A DNA stretch of 34,377 nt from NCBI RefSeq assembly GCF_004348525.1, contig NZ_SMKG01000038.1, positions 1 through 34,377 of the forward strand, in the 5' to 3' direction. The stretch is from Micromonospora sp. 15K316. GTDB lineage: Bacteria > Actinomycetota > Actinomycetes > Mycobacteriales > Micromonosporaceae. Both the position numbers and the translations under genes were made by a program. Of this stretch, positions 15,293 through 23,155 are shown piece after piece; position 1 is the stretch's first letter, and each line of letters opens with the position of its first letter. The notes under the pieces were generated by a model. The model had not been told where the DNA came from, ran no database searches, and saw only the letters and a list, made by a program, of their open reading frames with translations.

Positions 15293-16209
15293 GAGCCTTT
15301 TTCATCCTGCGCAGCGGTTGGCTTCAACGTGGTGCAGGACGAGGATCGCCTGCACGATCGCGGTCGCCTTGCGTGGGCAGCAGCGCAGCTTGACCAGGAC
15401 CTTCCAGGTCTTGAGCGTCGCGATCGCGCGTTCGCCACGGGCGCGGATCTTCGCGTGGGCCCGGCTGGCCGCCTTCTGGCGGCGTGACAGCTTCGGCCGG
15501 AACCGTCGCCGCTTGAACGGGGTGCGCACGCTGACCCGGGCGCCTTGGTAGCCCTTGTCGGCGAAGGTCATCACGTCTGCGCTGGTCAGCGCCTCGATGA
15601 TGCCGTGGCTGCGGGCGGCAGTCAGGTCGTGGGCCAAACCGGGCAGCGCGGCCGAGGCCCACACGAGGCGTCCTGCCGCGTCGGCGATGACCTGCACGTT
15701 CACGCCGTGCCGCTTGTGCTTGCCGGAGTAGTACGGCCTCTGGTCGGCGACGCGGTCGATCGGGATCAGCGTGCCATCGAGGATCGCGTACGCCAGCTGC
15801 CGGATGCGCCGCATGGCGGTGTCGAGGTCATCGGCGGCTTCACTGAACAGCGCGATCGCTTCCTGGACGTACCGCCAGGCGGTCGTGACGCCGATTTCGA
15901 AGCCGGCGGCGAGGCGGGTGTAGGTATCGCCGTTGCGCGGGTGGGCGAGGGCGAGCAGGGCCTGCCGGCCCGGAGTCAGTCGCCTCCATCGGGATTTGCG
16001 CTGCTGGCGGTGGCCGCGGATACGGCCGGCGAGGTGATTCAGGGTCCGGCTGGACAACGAGATCGTGGCAGGGTAGGACAGCATGGCGAGGCTCCCGGTC
16101 GGGGCATCCGGTCTTGGTCGATTTGCTGTCCTACCTGGAGTCTCGCCCTCATCAATCAGTGGCCCCCGGTGACCCGCGCTGACCTGCAAGATCAGGTTGG
16201 AAAAGGCTC
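15293..16209 (-). mobile_element. IS5-family insertion sequence, apparently intact
   Basis: A 917-base element with 17-base terminal inverted repeats reading GAGCCTTTTnCAnCCTG (15293-15309 and 16193-16209). The triplet GAT flanks it at 15290-15292 and 16210-16212, consistent with a 3-base target duplication. It has one uninterrupted transposase gene, so it is the best candidate for an active element in the window. Confidence 0.82.
15302..16084 (-). CDS. IS5-family DDE transposase
   Basis: The 260-residue transposase starts at ATG 16084. It has an N-terminal helix-turn-helix (TYTRLAAGFEIGVTTAWRYVQEA) and a DDE domain of the DDE_Tnp_4 type: AILDGTLIPIDRV, FADKGYQGARVSVRTPF and a C-terminal RGERAIATLKTWKVL. 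The length is normal and no frameshift is seen. The stop lies close to the left terminal repeat. The protein would bind the 17-base ends and move the element. Confidence 0.9.
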   Translation of the reverse strand: MLSYPATISLSSRTLNHLAGRIRGHRQQRKSRWRRLTPGRQALLALAHPRNGDTYTRLAAGFEIGVTTAWRYVQEAIALFSEAADDLDTAMRRIRQLAYAILDGTLIPIDRVADQRPYYSGKHKRHGVNVQVIADAAGRLVWASAALPGLAHDLTAARSHGIIEALTSADVMTFADKGYQGARVSVRTPFKRRRFRPKLSRRQKAASRAHAKIRARGERAIATLKTWKVLVKLRCCPRKATAIVQAILVLHHVEANRCAG

Positions 16210-16351
16210 GATCATGTACTAAATTGTGTCCCGAGGGGCGACACCGACTGCACATCAATGGTCGTCATTATGGATGAACTTAAACTGACACCTTAACGAC
16301 ACCGTCCTATCGAGCACAAAATGGTTCTGTCAGAAAGATCGTGTGTGAGGC

Positions 16352-16398
16352 GGTGATCCGGCAGGCTGGAGCAGTTGCTCCGGCCGGGAAGGATCACC
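16352..16398 (+). promoter_or_regulatory. Leader hairpin that sequesters the IS256 ribosome-binding site
   Basis: GGTGATCC (16352-16359) pairs perfectly with GGATCACC (16391-16398). Inside, GGAGCA-gt-TGCTCC (16368-16381) forms a second perfect stem. The Shine-Dalgarno GGAAGGA (16387-16393) before ATG 16403 overlaps the 3' arm. A transcript entering from outside would fold and hide the ribosome site, a known IS strategy. Confidence 0.6.
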
Positions 16399-16402
16399 GT
16401 TA

Positions 16403-17429
16403 ATGAACAAGGACACCGCAGCCGAGGAGACGGTGGCTGTCGAACGTCAGGCCCCGGCGAGGCTGGATGTGCGGATCGCCCAAGAGTTGATTGATCAAGC
16501 TCGGGCGCAGGGTGTGTCGCTGGTCGGGCCGGGCGGCCTGCTCAGCCAGGTCACCCGCACCGCGCTGCAGACCGCCCTCGAGGCGAAGATGACCGAGCAC
16601 CTCGGCATGAGAAAGGCGATCCTGCCGGGCGGGGCCGGGGCAACCACCGTAACGGCAGTTCGTCGAAGACGGTGCAGACCGAGGTCGGCCCGGTGCAATT
16701 GCAGGTGCCACGAGATCGGTCCGGGGCGTTCGAGCCACATATCGTGCCCAAGCACGCCCGCCGCGTCGAGGGCGTCGACGGATCCCTCATCTCGCTGTAT
16801 GCCAAAGGCCTGACGACCGGCGAGATTCAGGCGCACCCGGCCGACATCTACGACGTTGAAGTTTCCCGCGACCTGATCTCGCGAGTGACCGACAAGGTCG
16901 TCGAGGAACTGCAGGCCTGGCAGTCACGCCCGCTGGATCGTGTCTACCCGGTCGTGCTGATCGACGCCATCGTCGTGAAGATCCGCGAGGGTCAGGTGGC
17001 CAACCGGTCGATGTATTTCGCGGTCGGGATCAACCGAACCGGCGAACGCGACGTGCTCGGCCTCTGGTGGGCACCGGCGACGAAGGCGCCAAGGCGTGGA
17101 TGGCCACCCTTGCGGAGTTGCGCAACCGCGGCGTCGAAGATGTCTGCATCGTCGCCTGCGACGGTCTGAAGGGACTGCCCGACACGATCGCCGAGATCTG
17201 GCCCCTGGCCGCGGTGCAGTTGTGCGTCGTGCGCCTGGTCCGCGCAAGTCTGCGCCATGCCTCCACGGCGCACTGGAGCCAGATCACCAAAGCCCTGCGA
17301 CAGGTCTACACCGCGCCCACCATCGACGCCGCCGAGCAGCGCTTCGCCGAATTCGACCAGGCATGGGGCACGATGTATCCGGCGATCATCCGGTTGTGGC
17401 GCTCGAACTGGGAGCAGGTCAGCCCGTAA
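16403..17429 (+). pseudogene. IS256-family transposase with two frameshifts and a lost C-terminus
   Basis: It begins at ATG 16403 as an IS256 transposase (SLVGPGGLLSQVTRTAL to KMTEHLGM). A first frameshift near 16640 changes frame; reading resumes as NHRNGSSSKTVQTEVGPV and continues through LYAKGLTTGEIQAH and LIDAIVVKIREGQ. A second shift at about 17067 (one G missing from LWVGTGDEGAK) changes it again, to VCIVACDGLKGLPDT. The frame then ends at 17429, before the segment that should carry the catalytic glutamate (STNAIES in the other copy). Clearly inactive. Confidence 0.85.
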
Positions 17430-17430
17430 C

Positions 17431-17710
17431 CAATCCCCTTCGCTGTTCGCAATGGCCTCCGCGACCAGCCCAGACTCCGGACTCCATCGTCGAGAAAGCG
17501 ATCGATGAAGCTTCGCCTCGCCGAACGTCCGCGTAGACGTGTAGAGCTAACTCACTGTTCATGCGGATTTCGATCACGGAAGGATTTGGCATTTCATTGG
17601 GGCAGCCGTCGGCTAGTTGATCACTTTGCGCAATGTCGCGTACGCCCAGATCAGTCGGCTTCCCCGTAGCGTCTGACTCGCACATCTGGTCGACCCGCGA
17701 AGGAACACTC
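17431..17710. promoter_or_regulatory. Leader region of the phosphoesterase gene
   Basis: About 280 bases lie between the IS256 remnant and ATG 17711. No open frame is convincing. GAAGGA at 17699-17704 is the ribosome site. The promoter should lie here, but no single -35/-10 pair is clear. Confidence 0.35.
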
Positions 17711-19660
17711 ATGTCCATTCACGAAGATGACGGTAACTCTACGTCACAGCAATCGAGGGGGCAGAACCGGCGCGGTTTTCTGCGTAACGCGGCACTCGCC
17801 GGGGCTGGCGCCGCCGCCCTGAGCACGGCTGGCTCGATGCCGGCGTTCGCTGCAGAATCCACCAAGGCGGGCAAGTCCGGCACCTGGCGGCCGAACCCGA
17901 CGTCCCTGCAGTTCACCCTGGCCGTCATGCCCGACACGCAGTACCTCGCCTGGGGTAGCCAGGACAGCATCAACATGGAGCCGCTGGAAGAGACGTTCCG
18001 CTACGTCATCAACAACAGCGGCGGGGGCGGCGACAACATCGTGTTCCTCGCCGGGCTCGGTGACATCACCCAGGACGGTGACCCGACCTCGTTCGAGGCG
18101 GTCGGCAAGGCGTTCAAGGTGCTGGACAACCACGATGTCGCGTACAGCGTGCTGGCCGGCAACCATGACGTGACCGGCGACGACAGCCGCGGTGACTCGG
18201 CCTACCTGCGGACCTTGGGCCCGCAGCGGTTCAAGCGCGCCAAGTCGTTCGCCGGGTCCGACCCGTCCGGGTACAACACCGCGCACATCTTCCAGGCGGC
18301 CGGCCGCTCGTGGCTGCTCCTGGCGCTCGACTGGCGGACCACGGACGCGGGCCTCGCCTGGGCCAACGACATGATCAAGGCTCACCCGAAGATGCCGGTC
18401 ATCGTCACTACCCACGAGCTCGTCGACTCGACGTACGGCGACAACGTGTTCCCGTACGAGTCGGGCGACCCAGAGAACAACGCCGTGCTGACCTCCTACG
18501 GTCAGAGGCTCTGGGACAAGCTGATCAAGGACAACGACCAGATCTTCCTGACCCTCAACGGCCACTTCTGGCCGAACGGGCGCATGACGAAGAAGAACGT
18601 GCACGGTAACGACGTGCATATGCACATCACGAACTACCAGAACCGGTTCATGGGTGGCGGCGCGATGCTGCGCCTCTACCACTTCGACTTGGCCCGCAAC
18701 ACGATCGACGTGGAGACCAAGAATCCGTGGATCTTGGCTCAGGACCCGGCAGCGCGCAGTCCGCTGGCCCAGGAGCACTCCCGGATCACCGGCCCGGTCG
18801 ACAACTTCTCGATGCCGATCAACTTCGGCGAACGGTTCGCCAGCTTCATCCCGCTACCGGTCCGGCCATCCCGCCCGGCCAGCAAGATGCTGGTGAAGGG
18901 CACGCTGGCGTACTGGCGCTTCGACGGCGGGGGCGCGGACGGCACGCCGGTCACCTCGGCGCAGACCATCCGAGACCTGTCCGGTAGGGGCAACGATCTC
19001 ACTTTGGTCACCGTGCCCGGCGCCGCCGCCGACGCGCTCACCTGGTCTGCCGACCACCACCCCGACCAGCCCGGTCACGGCAGCCTCAAGTTCGTCGGCG
19101 GCCGCAACCCGGTGCACGGGGCGTACCTGACCACCGGGCCGAACGCTCCGCTGAACATTGAGACGTTCAACAGCGGTTACACCATCGAAGCGTTCGTGAT
19201 GATGCCGCTCGACTGGAACTCCGGCAACAACGGCAACGCCTCGATCCTCAGCCGCCGCGGCTCGGCCAAGGACGCCGGCAAGCAGGGCAAGAACACCAAC
19301 CCGAACGAGCCGCTGGCCCAGCTGAACATCACGAACAACGGCCGCGAGGTTCAGTGGAACCACTACCCGCTGAACACCACCTACCCCACGACCAACTGGA
19401 GCCACGGCCTCGTCGAGCTGCGGTGGTGGCACATCGCGGTGGTGAACGACGGCCGGCTGAGCAAGCTGTACGTCGACAGCTCGCCGGTGGCGGGCAACCC
19501 GTCCCGGGTTTCGATCGGCGTCACTTCGCTGGGGCTTGAATGGTTGCTTGGCGCCCACGAGAACGACGGCAAGGTCGATGTCGTCTTCCACGGCAACGTG
19601 GGCGATATCCGTATTGTTAACCGGGCCCTGCACTTCAAGGACTTCATGACCGCCAAGTAG
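17711..19660 (+). CDS. Tat-exported metallophosphoesterase with C-terminal LamG-like domain
   Basis: The 649-residue protein starts with a twin-arginine signal (NRRGFLRNAALAGAGAAAL, Arg20-Arg21, cleavage near AFA-A). The calcineurin-like phosphoesterase domain (about 65-320) shows MPDTQYLAW (Asp75), GLGDITQDGD, AGNHDVTGDD, VTTHELVD and LNGHFWPNGR, where the usual final GHxH metal motif is GHFW. The C-terminal third (about 390-645) is a concanavalin/LamG-like sandwich (AYWRFDGGG, LSGRGNDLTL, YTIEAFVMM, WWHIAVVNDG, GNVGDIRIVNRAL), probably for carbohydrate or surface binding. It is secreted already folded; the substrate is unknown. ATG 17711 has GAAGGA upstream. A strong terminator follows. Confidence 0.88.
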   Translation: MSIHEDDGNSTSQQSRGQNRRGFLRNAALAGAGAAALSTAGSMPAFAAESTKAGKSGTWRPNPTSLQFTLAVMPDTQYLAWGSQDSINMEPLEETFRYVINNSGGGGDNIVFLAGLGDITQDGDPTSFEAVGKAFKVLDNHDVAYSVLAGNHDVTGDDSRGDSAYLRTLGPQRFKRAKSFAGSDPSGYNTAHIFQAAGRSWLLLALDWRTTDAGLAWANDMIKAHPKMPVIVTTHELVDSTYGDNVFPYESGDPENNAVLTSYGQRLWDKLIKDNDQIFLTLNGHFWPNGRMTKKNVHGNDVHMHITNYQNRFMGGGAMLRLYHFDLARNTIDVETKNPWILAQDPAARSPLAQEHSRITGPVDNFSMPINFGERFASFIPLPVRPSRPASKMLVKGTLAYWRFDGGGADGTPVTSAQTIRDLSGRGNDLTLVTVPGAAADALTWSADHHPDQPGHGSLKFVGGRNPVHGAYLTTGPNAPLNIETFNSGYTIEAFVMMPLDWNSGNNGNASILSRRGSAKDAGKQGKNTNPNEPLAQLNITNNGREVQWNHYPLNTTYPTTNWSHGLVELRWWHIAVVNDGRLSKLYVDSSPVAGNPSRVSIGVTSLGLEWLLGAHENDGKVDVVFHGNVGDIRIVNRALHFKDFMTAK

Positions 19661-19670
19661 GCGTTTCGCC

Positions 19671-19717
19671 AAGGATCCCGTCTCCGCGTCGGTCGCACTC
19701 GTGGAGGCGGGATCCTT
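19671..19717 (+). terminator. Terminator of the phosphoesterase gene
   Basis: AAGGATCCCGTCTCC (19671-19685) pairs with GGAGGCGGGATCCTT (19703-19717): a 15-base stem with one G-U pair and a 17-base loop, 10 bases after the stop codon. Confidence 0.75.
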
Positions 19718-19860
19718 GGATGACACCACAGACGTTGAATGGCGGATCCTCGCTCCGCACGTCCCGGCCGGGACCGGGTGGGGACGTCCGATCACCTATC
19801 CGGGTCGAGACGTGGTGGACGCGATCCGCTACCGCGACCGGCTGCCAATGGGCGGCACCG
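19712..19860 (+). pseudogene. IS5-type transposase N-terminal remnant
   Basis: One frame reads LDDTTDVEWRILAPHVPAGT, then GRPITYPGRDVVDAIRY. This is the usual start of IS5-family transposases (xDxxWxxxAPxxP, GRPxxxxRxVVDAIxY). Coding similarity ends after about 48 codons and no catalytic part follows. Its first codons overlap the terminator stem, so the insertion or deletion point sits at the end of the phosphoesterase unit. Confidence 0.65.
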
Positions 19861-20146
19861 CCCGTCGGCGCCCCGCATCGCAAGCTCGCCGACCGGGGGA
19901 ATCGACCTCCTCGGCAACCCTCCCATAGGTACCGTCATGGTAGATGGTCTACTCGTGTTTGCTGTGACGCGGGCGCTGCCTCGGATCACCGCCTCCCGGA
20001 AGCGTCCGCCCCCCGGTCATCCGTCAACCGGCTCGCCGAGCGACGCAGCCGTCTCCTGGTTTGCCAAGCTGCAGCCCGTCCGAGCCGCAGCGAGGGTGGC
20101 TTCTGGCCCCATCCCGGCCTCCGCTTCTGACCTGGCCGCTGAGGGC
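19861..20146. other. Spacer without a recognised gene
   Basis: No convincing frame on either strand. It probably contains the remaining decayed part of the transposase fragment and the region behind the convergent septum-formation gene. Confidence 0.4.
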
Positions 20147-21040
20147 TCAGTGAACCGGTAGCGCCTTCGGCCCGCCGCCCTTCACCGATCGCTTCAACTG
20201 GTCGTACGACCAGATGAAGCACCGGACCTGCCGGTCACCGCGGGCCCACGCCGCCTGCGAGGGCAGCCCGTACATGCTGCTGGTGCGGTACGGCAGGAGC
20301 CGATCGACCGGCAGCTTCGCGTAACCGGCGATCACCGTCTGGCAGCGGGCGTGGATCCGGTTCTCGTCGCGGGCCAGGGTGGCGAAGGGTACCTCTGGGG
20401 CGGTCCAAGTGCCCGCGTACTCGATCCAGTGCGCGTTGGTGCAGGGCACCTGGAGCAACCCTCCGATGGTCCGCGCCACGCACCCGTACGCCAGCGGCGA
20501 CGCCGCGTCCTTCAGTGCGTCACGAAGGGTGCCGGCGTGCTGGGTGGGCCAGTCTGACTCGTTGTCGCCGCCGGTCTCGACCGCGCTGACCTCGAAGACG
20601 TCGCAGCGGAACCAGCGGCTACCCGCGGCCCAGACGTTCGGCGACGGCGGCCCGACCTGCACCACCAGGCGAGCACTGTGCCAGTCCCCGCCCAAAAACT
20701 CGCGGGCCTGGGTATCGCACTCGGCGAACGCCGGGCGCAGCACCGCCGTACCCACTTTCGGCGGGGTGGGCCGGGCAGCCAGCGTGTCGGTGAACCGGCC
20801 AACGTGGAACGTCTCGACAAGGTGCGTCTGGACGCAATCCACCGGCTGATAGCTGGTCAGGTAGCTGGTGGGGTCGCCGGTCAGGTGGCAGTGACCCACC
20901 TTCGGGGTGAACTGCTCAACGTCGCCGATCGGGCGCCAGTCGTCGGTCAGGTCGCCGTCTGTGCCAGCCGGCGTGCCGCACCCGGCCAGCACCGCCATGA
21001 CCACGGCGGCCAGCGCCGTCACGCCGCGCCACCGTCGCAT
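20147..21040 (-). CDS. Septum-formation family lipoprotein
   Basis: The 297-residue protein starts at ATG 21040 (GGGGAGAA upstream) with a lipoprotein signal: a basic start, a hydrophobic stretch and the lipobox VLAGC. The exported part has Septum_form-type repeats: VGHCHLTGDP, YQPVDCVQTHLVETFHVG, and a second C...H unit around GCVARTIGGLLQVPC-NAHWIEYAGTW. Cysteines are paired as expected outside the membrane. Homologues are named from a proposed role in septum formation; the mechanism is unclear. It is monocistronic as far as can be seen. Confidence 0.82.
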   Translation of the reverse strand: MRRWRGVTALAAVVMAVLAGCGTPAGTDGDLTDDWRPIGDVEQFTPKVGHCHLTGDPTSYLTSYQPVDCVQTHLVETFHVGRFTDTLAARPTPPKVGTAVLRPAFAECDTQAREFLGGDWHSARLVVQVGPPSPNVWAAGSRWFRCDVFEVSAVETGGDNESDWPTQHAGTLRDALKDAASPLAYGCVARTIGGLLQVPCTNAHWIEYAGTWTAPEVPFATLARDENRIHARCQTVIAGYAKLPVDRLLPYRTSSMYGLPSQAAWARGDRQVRCFIWSYDQLKRSVKGGGPKALPVH

Positions 21041-21198
21041 GCCATTCTCCCCAGGGCTCCCTGCAAACGCGGGCAGCATACGCGTCCGCCTCGGCCCGGC
21101 CGGGCCCCGCGCCCGCTCGGGCACGAGGTGACGTGGTTACTGCGCCGCCTCCGACCTGATGCTTCACACCCGCGGGTGCCTGCTGCTGCGGCACACAG

Positions 21199-21585
21199 TC
21201 ATCGCCGGAAGCTGACCGGGTCGGCCAGGTACGCATCGAGGTCCGGATCCTCGTGCACCTCCTCGAACTCGTCCGCGATCACCCACCCGTCGCCGAGTTC
21301 GGCGCGCAGCCGGTCGAGCGCCCGCCGAACGGCCGCGTTGAAGGCCCGGCATTCCGGCTCGCGCCAAGGCCCAGGGTCAGGCGGATAGGCCCAGTTCACT
21401 GAAGCGTCGTACCACTCGACCAACTGCCTCAGCTCATCCCGAAGCGCCGCGCCAATCGGCAGCCCCTCCAGGCGCACCGGATACCCCCAGGTCTCCTGCT
21501 CCTGTCGGCCGGTTGGCCACAGGACACCTCCAGCTCCAGCGTCGAAGAAGAACCGGGCGTGCGGCATGGGCATGAAGTCTGGCAC
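21199..21585 (-). CDS. Uncharacterised protein (128 residues)
   Basis: From GTG 21585 the frame reads PDFMPMPHARFFFDAGAGG, VLWPTGRQEQETWGYPVRLE, then an acidic alpha-helical C-terminal half (ELGDGWVIADEFEEVHEDPD, LDAYLADPVSF). It is soluble with no signal peptide. The frame stays open upstream (TTLGFALERVPDF), so the true start may be further out or be lost by a frameshift. It overlaps the end of the neighbouring gene. I recognise no family. Confidence 0.6.
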   Translation of the reverse strand: MPDFMPMPHARFFFDAGAGGVLWPTGRQEQETWGYPVRLEGLPIGAALRDELRQLVEWYDASVNWAYPPDPGPWREPECRAFNAAVRRALDRLRAELGDGWVIADEFEEVHEDPDLDAYLADPVSFRR

Positions 21586-22127
21586 ACGTTCCAGCGCGAA
21601 CCCGAGCGTTGTCGGCGTACGGGGCGTATGGCTCGGACAAGCCTGAGGCGCTCCGTGGCTCTGCCTCGTAGGGATCGCAGTGGGCGGCGTGGCGCAGCAG
21701 CGAGCGGGTCAGGTCCGGGTTGGCCGCGGCCCACCGGGTGCCGAAGAGAAGCCACTGGTCGATCCCGAAAAAAGCCGGCGATGTATCGGGCGACTTGCGC
21801 GATGTGCGCGTCCAGCCGGGTCAGCGATTCGGCGGGTCTCAGCGGGCGTAGCAGCTGAAGCGTCTCGTCGTCGGGTACTGCGGCTGCACGCGCCCAGAGG
21901 TAGCGGTCACCGCGATTGAGCTTCGCCCAAGAGTTGGGCTCGGTCGGGCCGCCGGCGCGCCACATGTCCCAGAGCGGGCGGTAGTTGGCCGCCATCGGTT
22001 TCGGGATCCGCGCATCCACCATGACGTCTACAAGGTCGCCACCGAGGTCGGATGGGCGCGTGGCTATGACGCTTCCGAACACGCGTTGTCCCCAGCCCAT
22101 CGTGTGAGCCGTGCCGTCGACGCGCAC
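21429..22127 (-). pseudogene. Uncharacterised gene, probably frameshifted at a homopolymer
   Basis: From GTG 22127 the first 120 codons look like a real protein (IPKPMAANYRPLWDMWRAG, LNRGDRYLWARAAAVPDDET, LQLLRPLRPAESLTRLDAHI). At AAAAAA (21768-21773, TTTTTT on the coding strand) the sense quality collapses into Arg/Pro/Ser-rich shadow sequence. Removing one T restores GFFGIDQWLLFGTRWAAANP and DLTRSLLRHAAHCDPYEAEP, clearly the intended continuation. The lesion may be a mutation, a sequencing error or slippage. The family is unknown, and the 3' end relative to the 128-residue gene is unclear. Confidence 0.6.
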
Positions 22128-22453
22128 GTGGGCCAGCTCGGCCTGGAAGGACCCGCTGAGCCCGGGTCGCAGCCCAGCAGAGTCAACGGCGGACCCGGCG
22201 GCTAGCTGTCCGGCCGCTCGTGGAACAGGCCGGCGATGTCACGGCACTCGCCGTCCGACATCTTCCTCCGCATGCGGCTACGGTCTCCTGCAGTCCATCG
22301 CGGTCTATGGCTGGCGCGCCACCGGGCACCCGACCGAGATGGGTGTTCAGCCTGAATCGGATGATGACCTCCATGGAGGCGGATCGATCGCGGTGCCGCA
22401 GGAGGCAGTGTCGGTCGTAGTGCTCCTGGTGGCGTCGGTGTCCTGGTGGCGGG
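22128..22453. other. Spacer without a recognised gene
   Basis: About 325 bases. The plus-strand open frame here is Ser/Arg/Pro-rich and shadow-like. No terminator or operator stands out. Confidence 0.4.
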
Positions 22454-23101
22454 TTATCGGCGCGTACGTTTGGTTGACGGACGGTGGTCGCACGGGCCGG
22501 TGAACACTCGCCGCAATTGTTCGGCCAGTGCGGCTCGGGCGGCGGTGGGCGTCATGGTGTCGGGTTCGATGTAGGCGTGGAGTTTGAGCCCGTCGAGAGT
22601 GGCGAGGATACGGGCGGCTTTGGTGCTGTCGTCAGTGGCATTGGGCACTTCGCCGCACTCCTTGCCGTTGCGGATCGCTTGCGCCAGCATGGCGCGCAGG
22701 TGCGCGTTGCTTTCACCGAGACTCTGTGCCAGCCGCGGGTTGTCCACCGTTCGGCCGGTGAAGGCGAGTTCGACCCGGCATTCGCGTCTGCGGCGTTCGT
22801 CGAGCGGTAGCAGTTCGGTCAGCGCGTCGAGCAGGATGTGTTCGATGCGGGCGCCGGACAGGTCGGCGCGTTGGGCGTCGGCGAGCACTCGCTGCTGGGT
22901 CCGGTTGCGGGCGTGGGTGAACGCGTGCAGCAGCATGTCGTCCTTGCTGGGAAAGTAGTGCTGTACCAGGCCGACCGAGATGCCCGCGGCGGCCGCCGTC
23001 CGGGCCACCGTGACGGCCTCGAAGCCCTCGGTGGCCACGAGGTGTTCCACCGCTTCGGCGACTTGCTGCCGGCGGGCTTCGTGGTCTGCGGTACGCGCCA
23101 T
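22454..23101 (-). CDS. TetR-family transcriptional regulator
   Basis: The 215-residue protein has a TetR DNA-binding domain (about 8-55; VTVARTAAAAGISVGLVQHYFPSKDDML) and a C-terminal ligand domain of the TetR_C_6-like type (ECRVELAFTGRTVDNPRLAQ; DGLKLHAYIEPDTMTP). ATG 23101 has no Shine-Dalgarno, so the message may be leaderless. It is divergent from the serine hydrolase gene at 23156, and the 54-base spacer carries two copies of a 20-base repeat that is probably its operator. Confidence 0.88.
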   Translation of the reverse strand: MARTADHEARRQQVAEAVEHLVATEGFEAVTVARTAAAAGISVGLVQHYFPSKDDMLLHAFTHARNRTQQRVLADAQRADLSGARIEHILLDALTELLPLDERRRRECRVELAFTGRTVDNPRLAQSLGESNAHLRAMLAQAIRNGKECGEVPNATDDSTKAARILATLDGLKLHAYIEPDTMTPTAARAALAEQLRRVFTGPCDHRPSTKRTRR

Positions 23102-23103
23102 TG

Positions 23104-23152
23104 CATAACCATATCGCCATACGGTATATCTTCATAACAATACAGCCATACG
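23104..23152. promoter_or_regulatory. Two 20-base direct repeats in the TetR/hydrolase divergent promoter
   Basis: CATAACCATATCGCCATACG (23104-23123) and CATAACAATACAGCCATACG (23133-23152) agree at 17 of 20 positions, with starts 29 bases apart. They fill nearly all of the AT-rich spacer between the two start codons. Such a tandem site would let the TetR protein repress both genes. Confidence 0.65.
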
Positions 23153-23155
23153 ATT

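Larger units (their letters stand above)
16323..17430 (+). mobile_element. Decayed IS256-family element, right end missing
   Basis: The left part begins near GGTTCTGTCAGAAAG at 16323, which resembles IS256 outer ends, followed by a leader hairpin and the transposase frame. The transposase stops about three quarters through and no matching right repeat is found. It belongs to a different lineage from the IS256 copy at 3331. Confidence 0.7.

Noticed and set aside
22111..22503. 130-residue plus-strand frame upstream of the serine hydrolase
   Set aside because: Low-complexity composition, no ribosome site, overlaps the end of the TetR gene on the other strand.
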